A stretch of DNA of 64,000 nucleotides from Opitutia bacterium ISCC 52 (GCA_014529675.2 CP076040.1:62001-126000); one strand, 5' to 3'. Shown: positions 34,510 to 44,116, counted from the stretch's first letter. Made by a program: numbers and translations. Notes: a model not told the origin generated them from the letters alone.

Positions 34510-35922
34510 TTATTCAGATCGTTCCAATGCTTCGAAATCGTTCATGCCCAAATAATCGCGAAGTTTCGGTAGGCCGCCTGGTTCGCTGATGAGAAAATCT
34601 GAGTGGTCGAGCATTCCGGGAGGGCGGGTGTTAGCAGCGAGTTCTTTTGCATGGGCATCGAGGATTGCTTTCAACTCATTTGCCAGCTTGGGGCGTTTTT
34701 CGATCAGGTTCGTTGTTTCACCCAAATCGTTCTTCAAGTTGTAGAGCTCGAACTTCCCTTTACCTCCACGAACCAGTTTCCAGTTGCCGCGGCGAATGGC
34801 ATCGACCTCGTAAAAAAGTACTTGGTGTGGTGATTTTGCTTTCGGTTTCCCGAGCAAGGCTTCCAGGGAGTTTTTCCCATCAATGATGCGGTCGTTGGGC
34901 ATTTCGGCTCCGACTAATTTGGCTAACGAGGGCAAGACATCGACCGAAGCGGTTATCGCTTCGGTGACCTGACCGGCTGGGACGGTTCCCGGCCACCAGG
35001 TGAGAGTCGGTTCCCGCATGTGCCCTTCGTATTTAGGGCCTCCTTTATTTCCGCGAAGGGGTCCGGCGCTCATTCCACGTGCCGGACCATTGTCGGAGGT
35101 GAAAATAAAGAGGGTATTTTCATCAATCCCCAGTTCCTCCAGGGTATCAAGGATTCGACCTACACTGGTATCGACTTCTTCAACGGTGGCTCTATCCACA
35201 TCGCCATCCGCTTTCTTTGCCAGATCCAGCCGACCAAAGCGGGGCAAGTGGACATATGCATGTGGCATATAAAGAAAGAAAGGTTGGTCTTTGTTTTTCT
35301 TTATGAACTTAACGGCCTCATCAGTAATGACCTCACAGAGTAAGGATTGGTCGGCTCCGTCGCTGACATAAGCTACTACTTCGTCCTGCCTGAGAACTGA
35401 AAGGGGCGTGTAGGTTTCTTTAGTGTGCCGGTGACCATTAAGATTAAACGGCCACATGTCGTTGGAGTAGGGAATGCCAAAATAGTCATCGAAGCCATTT
35501 TGCAGGGGTAAAAACTCCCGTTGATCTCCCAGGTGCCATTTCCCGAAAATGCCGGTTCGGTAGCCCACGGATTTCATAGCGTCGCCAATGGTAAACTCGG
35601 ATGGATTGAGACCTCGTTTTTCATTAGGGAAACAAACCACTCCATCCATCCCAATGCGGGTAGCATAGGTGCCCGTCATAAGTGCTGCCCTGGAAGGCGT
35701 GCAGGCGGTGTTAGATGTGTAATATTGGGTAAGGATGTTTCCGCCCCTTGCCATACGGTCCAGATTGGGAGTCTGGTTGATGGTGTTGCCAAAGGGACCG
35801 ATGTCGCCATAGCCCATATCATCAATGAACATGAGCACTACGTTTGGCTTGTCTGCGGCGGCGCAGGTCAAGTGGGTAACGAGAAATATCAGGAATACAG
35901 AAAATGGTTTCTTAGTGAGCAT
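34510..35922 (-). CDS. Secreted sulfatase
   Basis: I start at the ATG at 35922 (470 residues), which gives a signal peptide (MLTKKPFSVFLIFLVTHLTC); the frame extends to 35967 but would overlap the upstream gene. The motif is CTPSR with the Cys at 74 in SNTACTPSRAALMTG, after LMFIDDMGYGDIGPFGN. FGKWHLGDQREFLPLQNGFD and FTSDNGPARG follow, then LYNLKNDLGETTNLIEKRP. Located 6 bases before the GH32-like gene. Confidence 0.93.
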   Translation of the reverse strand: MLTKKPFSVFLIFLVTHLTCAAADKPNVVLMFIDDMGYGDIGPFGNTINQTPNLDRMARGGNILTQYYTSNTACTPSRAALMTGTYATRIGMDGVVCFPNEKRGLNPSEFTIGDAMKSVGYRTGIFGKWHLGDQREFLPLQNGFDDYFGIPYSNDMWPFNLNGHRHTKETYTPLSVLRQDEVVAYVSDGADQSLLCEVITDEAVKFIKKNKDQPFFLYMPHAYVHLPRFGRLDLAKKADGDVDRATVEEVDTSVGRILDTLEELGIDENTLFIFTSDNGPARGMSAGPLRGNKGGPKYEGHMREPTLTWWPGTVPAGQVTEAITASVDVLPSLAKLVGAEMPNDRIIDGKNSLEALLGKPKAKSPHQVLFYEVDAIRRGNWKLVRGGKGKFELYNLKNDLGETTNLIEKRPKLANELKAILDAHAKELAANTRPPGMLDHSDFLISEPGGLPKLRDYLGMNDFEALERSE

Positions 35923-35963
35923 GCGGATAGTTGGTAAGGTTCTAATTCTTTTGTCCGGATAGC

Positions 35964-37346
35964 TCATTTTTTGGGAATTTGTGATTCATCCCAATCGAGG
36001 CGTTTGAAGTAGGCCGTTAGTTGGGTGTAGAGTTCTTTCGTCAGTGCTGGTTGCTCATCCGCCAGATTATTGCTCTCGCCGATGTCCTCGGCCAGGTCGT
36101 AGAGCAGTAGTTGATCTGAGTCGGCATCCTTGATGAGTTTGTGCTGTCCCTGAATGAGCGTGAGATCGTGCCGGTTGTCGGGCTTGGTGTATTTAAAAAC
36201 GAGGAAAGGGTCTTTGCGGCGGATCGGTTGTTTCCCACTGCTTTTCAGATGGTCGAGTAAAGAGGCACCTTCCACTGTGTCTGGAAGCTGGCTCGTGCCG
36301 TTTATGATCTCCATGGCTGTGGTATAGATATCTGTGCCTACTACCGGTTCCGGTGAATGGGTATTCGCTGGGATTCCCGGTCCTCGGACAATAAAGGGAA
36401 CACGAATACCTCCCTCGCTTACATGGTATTTGTGGCTGCGTTGTGGGTAGGCTTTGTAATAACCCCGCTGCTCGACAGGTCGGTGGAAGTCATGCTTGTC
36501 CTCGTAACCATTATCCGCGGTGTAGATGACGTAGGTGTTATCCCGAATGCCCAGTGCATCGATGGTGTCGAGCACACTACCCACTCCGCTATCAAGGTTC
36601 TCATTCATCGCAGCCCACAAAGGACTCTTTTGATACGGGGTCGCCTTGTCCACGTGCTGGGTCTTGTACTTTTCAATCGTTTCCGGTAGGGCCTGGTAAG
36701 TGAGGTGGTTGGCGTAGTGAGAAATTTGCAGGAAGAAGGGTCTGTCTGATTGCACCTGTTCCTTGATGAATTGATTAGCCTTTCTGGTCAGGCTGAAGAT
36801 GAAACGTGGATCCCGGGGGTGAGGCGAATCCGGGTTGTTGCGGTTCTTTCCTCGGGTTGCGTGCGGATTGTGCCCATCCCCGTACTCGGCCACGTCATAA
36901 CCGAGTTCTGAAGGCTCCCACTCGATATGCCATTTACCCATATGCGCACATGCGTAATCCGGATTCGCTTGCTTAAGGCGATTGGCCAGGGCGTCCTTTA
37001 CAACCGCATCGATGTTCTTGCCGATATTGTCGGCTGCCCAGATTTGAAGACTGGATGGGCTGCGGCCAAACTGAATGGCATAGCGGGTGGGTGAGCAGGT
37101 AGGAGCTGGAGCGTAAGCCTGCGAGAAGCGCATGCCTTCCTCGGCTAATTGCGCCAGCCTTGGAGTCTGGTAATAGGTGCTGCCTGATCCCGGAATATCC
37201 GGATGCATCCGAGTGGAAAGTGCGTTCCATCCCTGATCATCGGCCAGAATAAGGACGATGTTGGGTGAGCTCTTCCCAAATGTGAGGGCCGTTGTGCAAA
37301 GCAAGACCCAGAAGAAAAATATTCCTAAAAGATGCTTCGTACCCAT
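35964..37346 (-). CDS. Secreted sulfatase
   Basis: A 460-residue sulfatase, paralogue of the 26943-28322 enzyme: LILADDQGWNALSTRMHPDI, CSPTRYAIQFGRSP with the Cys at 84, and MGKWHIEWEPSELGYDVAEY. ADNGYEDKHDFHRPVEQRGY is followed by LLYDLAEDIGESNNLADEQP. The QFG after the active-site helix and the DQGWNALS opening set this pair apart from the other sulfatases. It has a signal peptide (GIFFFWVLLCTTALTFG). It is the first sulfatase of the operon, 12 bases after the DUF1552 gene. Confidence 0.93.
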   Translation of the reverse strand: MGTKHLLGIFFFWVLLCTTALTFGKSSPNIVLILADDQGWNALSTRMHPDIPGSGSTYYQTPRLAQLAEEGMRFSQAYAPAPTCSPTRYAIQFGRSPSSLQIWAADNIGKNIDAVVKDALANRLKQANPDYACAHMGKWHIEWEPSELGYDVAEYGDGHNPHATRGKNRNNPDSPHPRDPRFIFSLTRKANQFIKEQVQSDRPFFLQISHYANHLTYQALPETIEKYKTQHVDKATPYQKSPLWAAMNENLDSGVGSVLDTIDALGIRDNTYVIYTADNGYEDKHDFHRPVEQRGYYKAYPQRSHKYHVSEGGIRVPFIVRGPGIPANTHSPEPVVGTDIYTTAMEIINGTSQLPDTVEGASLLDHLKSSGKQPIRRKDPFLVFKYTKPDNRHDLTLIQGQHKLIKDADSDQLLLYDLAEDIGESNNLADEQPALTKELYTQLTAYFKRLDWDESQIPKK

Positions 37347-37358
37347 AATATGGATGCC

Positions 37359-38702
37359 TTAGCTGAGGAGCGGCTTCAGTGTGCCTGTACTGTCAGCAAA
37401 TTTCTCAAGATTCAACCCCATGGTTTTGGCTTGAGTGAGCCATAGGTTGGCGAGGGGTGTGCCGTCTGGGCAATGGAGATGCTGCCCCGTATTCAATTTT
37501 CCCTGACCTGTTCCGGCTACTACGATAGGGAGGTCATTGTATTGATGGGTGGATCCATCCCCCAGTCCGGAGCCATAAGTGAACAACGTGTTATCGAGCA
37601 GGCTACTTCCATCAGACTCTATGATACTGTCCATCTTTTCCACGGTATAGGCAAACTGATCCATGTAAAAGCGGTCCACCTGCATTAATTGATCCACATA
37701 AACGGGTTGGTTATGTGACATCTTGTGATAACTCACGGGATTGTCGAATAGGCCTTCGAACATGAAGGGCGTATTCCATCGTTCAGGACCGATCATAAGG
37801 GTCGCAACGTTGGTCAGGCCGGTTTGCAAAGCGATGACCATGAGGTCACCCATTAAACGAATGTATTCGCCTCGAGGCAGGTAAGCCGCCGTGGGTTCCT
37901 CCATGGTGACCTGCTTCAGTTCACCTTTCATTTCCTCCAGTCGATCCATTTGCGTTTCGATCGTACGAATGGAGTCTAAGTATTCAGAAAATTTTTGTTT
38001 GTCGTTGTAACCCAGCTCCAATCGCAAAGACCGGGCATCTTCAAGCACCAGGTCGGTAATATTGCGAAAGCGCTGAATTTCCTGCGTGACAAACAATCGT
38101 CGATACACTTTGCGTGGGTCGCGAATGGAAGGCGCCACATGACCGGTGCCGTACCAGGAGATATTATCAAAGTAAATCGACTCCAGGTTATCTTTGTGAC
38201 TGTTGCAGCTTAACTCGAGTGTACGGAAAGGTGTATTCTTTCCCACATGATCACCCACCATCTGGTCGAGCGTGCGGTCCAGCGGCCAGGCCGATTTAGA
38301 AATGGAGAATGGTTCGGCACTGCTCAGAAAACAGGATGCGCATTGGGCGTGCACATCGGTGCCGTTTTGGAAAGTGCGATCCATGCCCGTGATTAGAGTC
38401 ACCTTGTCTTGGAGCTTCTCTAGAGGCTGAAGCGTATTCGTCCATTGAATGGGCTGAAATCCTACTTTGGTTTTTAGCCAGGAGGTATCAATGACGGGTG
38501 GGCTGTTCCCGATAGGAATAGCCGCGGCCTGTTCACCAGGAAAGAAACCTCTACGAACTACCCCAATGGGTACGTAGAAGAAGGCCATTCGCTGAGCGGG
38601 CACGGGTCGACTGGCCGCGAGAGAAATACTTTCCATCCAGGGCAGGGCCATTAAAGCACCGCCCGCTCCACGTAAAAAGGAACGCCTGGATATCGATTTC
38701 AT
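37359..38702 (-). CDS. DUF1552 family Tat-exported protein, head of sulfatase operon
   Basis: A 447-residue protein with a Tat leader (MKSISRRSFLRGAGGALMAL) and the DUF1552 pattern: RMAFFYVPIGVVRRGFFPGE, LITGMDRTFQNGTDVHAQC, ASCFLSS, LDQMVGDHVGKNTPFRTLEL, MGDLMVIALQTGLTNVATLM and YGSGLGDGSTHQYNDLPIVV. DUF1552 proteins normally sit next to a DUF1592/DUF1588/DUF1585 cytochrome protein; here that partner is at 51457-53625, 13 kb upstream. The function of the family is not established. It is the first gene of a run of eleven leftward genes reaching 23090. The preceding 120 bases probably hold the operon promoter, although the small gene at 38823 could read through. Confidence 0.9.
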   Translation of the reverse strand: MKSISRRSFLRGAGGALMALPWMESISLAASRPVPAQRMAFFYVPIGVVRRGFFPGEQAAAIPIGNSPPVIDTSWLKTKVGFQPIQWTNTLQPLEKLQDKVTLITGMDRTFQNGTDVHAQCASCFLSSAEPFSISKSAWPLDRTLDQMVGDHVGKNTPFRTLELSCNSHKDNLESIYFDNISWYGTGHVAPSIRDPRKVYRRLFVTQEIQRFRNITDLVLEDARSLRLELGYNDKQKFSEYLDSIRTIETQMDRLEEMKGELKQVTMEEPTAAYLPRGEYIRLMGDLMVIALQTGLTNVATLMIGPERWNTPFMFEGLFDNPVSYHKMSHNQPVYVDQLMQVDRFYMDQFAYTVEKMDSIIESDGSSLLDNTLFTYGSGLGDGSTHQYNDLPIVVAGTGQGKLNTGQHLHCPDGTPLANLWLTQAKTMGLNLEKFADSTGTLKPLLS

Positions 38703-38822
38703 AGGGTAGATTGAAAGAGTAAGGGAAGAGTATTAGGAGGTTTGTGGGCTGAGCTCAATTGGAAACTTTAGGAAGGGGTTGTCTAGCGCCGCAGCCTACA
38801 CTGGCGAAGTTGGGTCCGCCGG

Positions 38823-39335
38823 TTATCGTTGTAGTGCTTCTATCAGAGGCCCTTGCTCTGTGCGACGGGTCATCACTTCCGTTTCCATAAATTCTACAAA
38901 ATCCTCCGGCCAACTTGTTTTATCCTGAGACCAGAATGTTTTAAAATGGTTGGAATGGTAGGGCCCTTGCTGCATTCCCAAATACAATACCGTCTCCTTT
39001 TCCAAGATTCCCAATTTAAATTGCAGATAGCGGTTCATATTGAGTCGCATGAGCGACACGTAAAAGAACGTTACTTGGGCATCTTGATCGGATGATAGGG
39101 CTGCCTCGTTCCATGCGAGTAAAAATGCGATTCTAAGGTCTTCGTTTTGTACCATCATGTCTGCTACTGCAATGGACTGCTCAGAAATTGCCTGAATCGT
39201 AGCGCTCTTAACCGCCTCTGTATTTTGCCGGATTTCCCAGGCCACGAAGATGAGCGACAGGATTACGCCCAGTGCTCCCAAAAGTTGCCCCAGGAGTTTC
39301 CATTTTGGTTTTTTGGCCTCTGCTTCTTCACTCAT
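38823..39335 (-). CDS. Small membrane-anchored protein of unknown function
   Basis: A 170-residue protein with a short charged N-terminus (MSEEAEAKKPKWK), one transmembrane helix (LLGQLLGALGVILSLIFVAW) and a helical, probably outward-facing C-terminal part. The EIRQNTEAVKSATIQAISEQ segment after the membrane helix resembles many uncharacterised bacterial proteins of this layout. No catalytic motif is visible. It lies between the first RND pump gene and the sulfatase operon, all leftward. Confidence 0.7.
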   Translation of the reverse strand: MSEEAEAKKPKWKLLGQLLGALGVILSLIFVAWEIRQNTEAVKSATIQAISEQSIAVADMMVQNEDLRIAFLLAWNEAALSSDQDAQVTFFYVSLMRLNMNRYLQFKLGILEKETVLYLGMQQGPYHSNHFKTFWSQDKTSWPEDFVEFMETEVMTRRTEQGPLIEALQR

Positions 39336-39387
39336 GGGAAGGAGCTTACAGAGGTGTGGAGAAGTGGGACAACTGGAATGTTAAAAT

Positions 39388-39457
39388 TGTAGGAGGTAGC
39401 TTGCTGCCGATTTGTCAGTCCTTGGAGGTTTGATTCGGCAGCAAGCTAGCTCCTGCA
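39388..39457. repeat. REP-like inverted repeat, family B copy 1
   Basis: The left arm (39388-39410) begins TGTAGGAGGTAGCTTGCTGC. The right arm (39435-39457) begins TCGGCAGCAAGCTAGCTCCT. The 23-base arms pair with two mismatches across a 24-base loop. The TGTAGGAG...CTCCT(G/A)CA ends are shared with the element at 42672-42734. It is located just downstream of the first RND pump gene, where it could also serve as a terminator or mRNA-stabilising hairpin. Confidence 0.7.
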
Positions 39458-39468
39458 GATAATTCCGA

Positions 39469-42400
39469 TTACGCTACCTGAGATGCTTCTTCCCCTCTGT
39501 TTCGAAACGGCCGGAAATACCACTGCTTCATGTGGCTCAATACCGTCCCACAATCCTCAGCAACTAGCAATGAGCAGGGAATCAAATAAAGCGTAATGAC
39601 CGTGGCAAACACCACGCCGAAGCCAAGGGACACGGCCATCGGAATCAGGAACTGTGCGTGTAGAGAGGTTTCCAGCATTAATGGAAGCAGCCCGACAAAG
39701 GTAGTGATGGAAGTGAGCATGATGGGGCGGAAGCGTTTGCCTCCTGCTTCCAGGCAGGCCTCGAGAAGTGGGATGCCTTCACGTGTTCGCTGATTAACAA
39801 AATCCACCATCACCAGTGAGTCATTTACGACCACACCAGCCAGGGCGAGCATACCGAAGATCGAAAGGTAAGAGGGCGTCAATCCCATGATCATATGCCC
39901 CAGTAGTGCTCCGATCACGCCAAAGGGAAGGGCGATCAAAACAAAGAAGGGTTGGACCATCGACTTGAACGGAATAGCCAGAAGAGCGTATAGAATGAAG
40001 ATCAGGGCGAGGGAGCCGATAATGGTGCGACGCTTCGATTCTTCGGCTTCGGCCACGTAGCCTTTCCATTGGTAGGAGATGCCTTCGACTTCGTTGCAGA
40101 ACTCCTGAATTTGCGGAGTAAGTTCTTTCGATATGCCGATGATATCCACCGTCTCATCCATGGGTTGTGCACCAATGCGAATGATTTCCGCCCGATCGTT
40201 ACGTTCAACAAAGGTGGGTGCCTGGGCAAAATTTATTTCTGCGACCGTGGTGAGAGGGACATCTGCGCCGCGCGGTGCACGGATTTTTATGCGTTCGAAG
40301 GTGTAGAGAGATTCACGTTCGTCATCCGGCAATCGAACCATGACCCGGATGTCATCCACATCCTCTAGCACACGTTGGGCTTGTTCCCCATAAAAGGCCT
40401 GCCTGATCTGGCGTGCCAGCAATTGTTGCGTCAGTCCTAATTCGATGGCCCGTGGTTTGAGAGAGACCACCAGCTCCTCCGCTCTGAAGTTAATATCCGC
40501 CCAGGCGGTGCTGATGCCTTCATAATCCATGAGCAGGTCTCGGATTTTTTTTGCCACTTCGGCTTTCCCCTCCGAGCTGGGGCCGCGCAGTTCGAGGTTT
40601 AAATATTCTTCGTTGTTCTCTCCCCCTTGTTTGAAAGAGGATTCTGAATACACACGGAATTGTCTGGCCCCCGGGATGGGGCCAATGATCTCGGCCCAAC
40701 GATTGGCTATCACGCTGTTTCGGGGTCCGGGTTCGCTTCGACCTTCTGGAGGGATGACCTCCACCTGGACGAACCCTTGCGATTGACTGTACCCTTTTCC
40801 TGGGTACTTAGCGCCTGAGACTAGGGAAACATTGCGGACCAGCGGTTCACCGGTGCCAGGATCGAGAAACTCCTCCTTCAACTGATCGACTGCGCCCACT
40901 ATTCTTCGTATGTAGCGATCTGTGATTTCCACTGGAACATCACCAGGAAAGGCTAGGGTAGCGGTCAGGCGAGCCGTATCGACCGAAGGGAACGATTGAA
41001 AACCGAGGCGGCCGCCTATGCAATAGCCTGCCATAAGTAAACCCATGGTTGTGAAAAGCGCCAGAACCGAAAATCGGTTTGATGTCGCGAACTTGAGGGA
41101 GGGTCGATACACCTTTTCGACAAAACGCTCAAGATTGTTAGCGATGGAACCCTGGAATCGGGTAAAGAAATTTGGGTGACGGCCTACGCGGACATGTTTC
41201 AGGTGAGCCGGAAGGATCAGCTTTGATTCGACGAGGGAGAAAATCAAAACCGCACCTACAATCGGTGGAATCTGTTTCGCAAAATCTCCCCAGACACCGT
41301 CAAAATAGAGCAAGGGCAGGAAGGCGACAATGGTGGTGATAACTCCAAAGGTTACGGGTACGGCGACTTGTTTGGTCCCAAGGATGCTTGCTTCGGTGGG
41401 ATCCATTCCTGTCTTCAGTTGCGTGTAGACATTTTCCCCGGTAATGATCGCGTCGTCGACCACCACACCCAATACCAGGATGTAACCGAAGAGGCTCATG
41501 ATGTTTGCCGAAATCCCAAAAACCGGCATGAGGAGTGCACCTCCTGCAAAGGAAACCGGGATCCCCAACACAACCCAGAATGCTACCTGCGGGCGCAAAA
41601 AGATCCCCAGGATGATCATGACCAAAATGCTGCCTTGGAACAAGGATGTGACCAGGGTATCCAGTCGTCCGCGAATGCTATCCGACTCATCCTTCCAGAT
41701 ATGAAGATTCACACCATCCGGGAAACGATCGTGGGCGTTCTCCACATAGTCGTGTACTTTGTCCGAGATATCGATCGCGCTTTCCTGCCCGACTCGCATC
41801 ACCTCCACGTAGAGTGCTGGTTTCTCATTAAATTCAACAAATTTCGTTCCGCCCTCAAAGGTATCGATTACCGTGGCCACTTCACCGATCAATACATCGG
41901 CGCCGTTGGCCGATCGAATGGGAATTTTCGAAAAATCTTCTTCTGAATACGCCTGTCCTTTTGTTCGTACGTTGAGTCGACCGCTTTCGGTCCGAATGGA
42001 ACCGGCTGGCATATCGATGGAGTTGCGACGGATCGCATCGGCAATATTTTGGAACGTTAGGTTGTAAGACCTGAGTAGCTTTTCGTCAGCCTCAATGGAT
42101 ATTTCCCGATTCCGGTCTCCTTGAATGTTGGTTCGGCTGATCCCAGGAATTTCCAATAAATCATCCCTGACTTGACGAGCGGCTTTCAGAAGATCGTGGT
42201 CGCTCAGATCTCCAGAAACTGCAACGGTGAGCACTTCCCGCGAATTAGCGGATTCGGGGATAAATATGCGGGGAGGTTCGGTTTCTCTGGGGAAGGTATT
42301 GATGGTGTCTACCTGGGCTTTTACGTCATCCATTAATGCCCGAAGATCTACACCGTCTTTGGCTCTCAAATAAAATCGGGCTCGGCCGTTGCTGCCATCG

Positions 42401-42642
42401 GCGTTCAATTCCTTAATGCCCTGAACGCTTTCCAGCGCTGCCTCAACCGGAATGAGAATGGCCTTTTCGATATCCTTGGGTGTGCCGCCTCGGTAACGCA
42501 TATCCATCATTACCAGGTCCCAGCTAAGCGCAGGCGATACTTCCAGTGGTATCTTGAAAAAGGCCGTGTACAAACCTGCCAGCAGGATGCCAACCATGAG
42601 AAAGTTGGCCGCGATGCCATTCTTTGTGAACCAGCGAATCAT
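39469..42642 (-). CDS. RND efflux transporter, AcrB-type inner membrane pump
   Basis: A 1057-residue proton-driven pump of the hydrophobe/amphiphile efflux type: a first membrane helix (GIAANFLMVGILLAGLYTAF), a large periplasmic loop, a second cluster of helices, a second loop, then the last helices. VLGVVVDDAIITGENVYTQL carries the Asp-Asp proton-relay pair of helix 4, and MLALAGVVVNDSLVMVDFVN is the matching helix of the second half. The membrane fusion protein gene precedes it with a 151-base gap containing a REP-like repeat. No TolC-type outer membrane channel is in the window. Substrate unknown; the locus context would allow export of a metabolite. Confidence 0.93.
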   Translation of the reverse strand: MIRWFTKNGIAANFLMVGILLAGLYTAFFKIPLEVSPALSWDLVMMDMRYRGGTPKDIEKAILIPVEAALESVQGIKELNADGSNGRARFYLRAKDGVDLRALMDDVKAQVDTINTFPRETEPPRIFIPESANSREVLTVAVSGDLSDHDLLKAARQVRDDLLEIPGISRTNIQGDRNREISIEADEKLLRSYNLTFQNIADAIRRNSIDMPAGSIRTESGRLNVRTKGQAYSEEDFSKIPIRSANGADVLIGEVATVIDTFEGGTKFVEFNEKPALYVEVMRVGQESAIDISDKVHDYVENAHDRFPDGVNLHIWKDESDSIRGRLDTLVTSLFQGSILVMIILGIFLRPQVAFWVVLGIPVSFAGGALLMPVFGISANIMSLFGYILVLGVVVDDAIITGENVYTQLKTGMDPTEASILGTKQVAVPVTFGVITTIVAFLPLLYFDGVWGDFAKQIPPIVGAVLIFSLVESKLILPAHLKHVRVGRHPNFFTRFQGSIANNLERFVEKVYRPSLKFATSNRFSVLALFTTMGLLMAGYCIGGRLGFQSFPSVDTARLTATLAFPGDVPVEITDRYIRRIVGAVDQLKEEFLDPGTGEPLVRNVSLVSGAKYPGKGYSQSQGFVQVEVIPPEGRSEPGPRNSVIANRWAEIIGPIPGARQFRVYSESSFKQGGENNEEYLNLELRGPSSEGKAEVAKKIRDLLMDYEGISTAWADINFRAEELVVSLKPRAIELGLTQQLLARQIRQAFYGEQAQRVLEDVDDIRVMVRLPDDERESLYTFERIKIRAPRGADVPLTTVAEINFAQAPTFVERNDRAEIIRIGAQPMDETVDIIGISKELTPQIQEFCNEVEGISYQWKGYVAEAEESKRRTIIGSLALIFILYALLAIPFKSMVQPFFVLIALPFGVIGALLGHMIMGLTPSYLSIFGMLALAGVVVNDSLVMVDFVNQRTREGIPLLEACLEAGGKRFRPIMLTSITTFVGLLPLMLETSLHAQFLIPMAVSLGFGVVFATVITLYLIPCSLLVAEDCGTVLSHMKQWYFRPFRNRGEEASQVA

Positions 42643-42671
42643 GGAAGTGCAAGGGGTTCAGAAACAGTTGT

Positions 42672-42734
42672 TGTAGGAGCAAACTTGTTCGCGACCTGAA
42701 GATGCAAAGAGTCGCGAACAAGTTTGCTCCTACA
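42672..42734. repeat. REP-like inverted repeat, family B copy 2
   Basis: A perfect 24-base inverted repeat with a 15-base loop: the left arm (42672-42695) begins TGTAGGAGCAAACTTGTTCG and the right arm (42711-42734) begins GTCGCGAACAAGTTTGCTCC. It lies between the membrane fusion protein and RND genes. Its TGTAGGAG ends match the copy at 39388-39457, so the RND gene is bracketed by two family B elements. Confidence 0.78.
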
Positions 42735-42793
42735 GTTTGTTAAAAGTCGGTTCATTTCCTTTTCACGCATCCGCTTAGCCATCCAGAAACTTA

Positions 42794-44116
42794 TCATTTT
42801 TTTCCGCCTCCGCCTCCTTTAAGACTTTTTCCTTTATCCGGCTTACCGGCCTTGGGATCCACTATGGTGGTGTTGAGGGGAGCGTTCGGATCTATGTCTG
42901 GAAGAATTTCTACCTGCGCACCTTCCGGAGTATAAGTTAATTTGGTGGTAGCCAGAAGCGATCCATCCGGAATGTTTGGATCGCGAATCAGTATATAGTG
43001 TTCATCCGACCAGACGGACTCAATGGTTCGGTTGTGCAGCGTCAACTTTTTCGGATCTACGATGTAAACCTGGTTCAGCCGTTTTACCCCAAGTCTGGGT
43101 AATGCCATGACGTTTTCCAGTACTTTACCAGAAACCGATGCCGTTACCGGCTGGCCTATTCGTAAGGGTGGTTTACCGGATATGATGCCGAAAGGATCAT
43201 CTACTTTAGCGATCGCAAATAATTCAAGTGAGCTGGGGTCGAGCGCACCCTCGGTGCGAATGATCTGTGCTTTCCAGGTGGTTTCATTGGCGGGATTCAG
43301 AGTGTCTTTCAGCACGACCTCTACGGGGGGATCACCTACCTCTTCCGGCAAAACGAGAAGAGGTAAATCCTCCCCAGGAATCGGCAGGCGTATCTCCGCA
43401 TAATCGGAAGCGAATATAGTCCCCAGAGAAGAATTGATACGTATCGCCTGGCCCAGACCTACCGTTCGTTGCTTCACCCGGCCATCAAAGGGTGCGCGAA
43501 TCCGAGTGCGTTCTAATTCACGCTGCGCGCGACCGAGTTGAGCATCGGCAGATTTCACGTTGGCTTCCGCTTGTTTTAATTGAGGAATGCGGAGCACTAG
43601 TGGGTCAGGTTCTTCATTTAAGTTCAGTTTCTCCCAATTGGCACGTGCAACATCAGACTGGGCTTTTTCCAGCGCATACTGGGAGGTCATTCGAGCGACA
43701 TTTGCTTCGGCATTTGCTACTGCCGCTGCATAATCGGCTGTGTCCAGCTCCACCAAAATCTCTCCTTCTTTAAAGAATCCACCATCTTCAAAGCTGGGAC
43801 TGATACTCACAATCTTCCCCGACACTTCTGAATTCAGGGTAATTTGGTCGTGAGGACGTACATTTCCCTGGGTTACTATTTGAGTGGGGTAATCCTGGGT
43901 TATGAGCTCCACTACCTGGGTCTTGATGGGCCGCGGCTTTCCTTTCGGGCGCTTCTTTTCTTCTGGTTCTACGGATAAGGAAGAGTAACCGAACCATCCT
44001 ACGGCAAGGATAAGTATGGGCGGGACCAGACGCGTAATGATTGCGAGGGTACGATTACTTCCTTTGCGTTTTTCAGCAACGCGTTCGGAGGGTAGTTTCT
44101 TTTCTTCGGGTTCCAT
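42794..44116 (-). CDS. RND periplasmic adaptor (membrane fusion protein)
   Basis: A 440-residue HlyD/AcrA-type adaptor. The ATG at 44116 follows AAGG at suitable spacing; a TTG at 44134 is the alternative. One N-terminal membrane helix (LVPPILILAVGWFGYSSL) anchors it. Then come the lipoyl half-motif QIVTQGNVRPHDQITLNSEV, a coiled-coil hairpin about residues 120-190 (AAAVANAEANVARMTSQYAL) and the second half-motif RIRAPFDGRVKQRTVGLGQA, followed by beta-barrel domains. The tail ends in a Gly/Lys-rich stretch. It partners the RND pump downstream and possibly also the second pump at 45995. Confidence 0.92.
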   Translation of the reverse strand: MEPEEKKLPSERVAEKRKGSNRTLAIITRLVPPILILAVGWFGYSSLSVEPEEKKRPKGKPRPIKTQVVELITQDYPTQIVTQGNVRPHDQITLNSEVSGKIVSISPSFEDGGFFKEGEILVELDTADYAAAVANAEANVARMTSQYALEKAQSDVARANWEKLNLNEEPDPLVLRIPQLKQAEANVKSADAQLGRAQRELERTRIRAPFDGRVKQRTVGLGQAIRINSSLGTIFASDYAEIRLPIPGEDLPLLVLPEEVGDPPVEVVLKDTLNPANETTWKAQIIRTEGALDPSSLELFAIAKVDDPFGIISGKPPLRIGQPVTASVSGKVLENVMALPRLGVKRLNQVYIVDPKKLTLHNRTIESVWSDEHYILIRDPNIPDGSLLATTKLTYTPEGAQVEILPDIDPNAPLNTTIVDPKAGKPDKGKSLKGGGGGKK

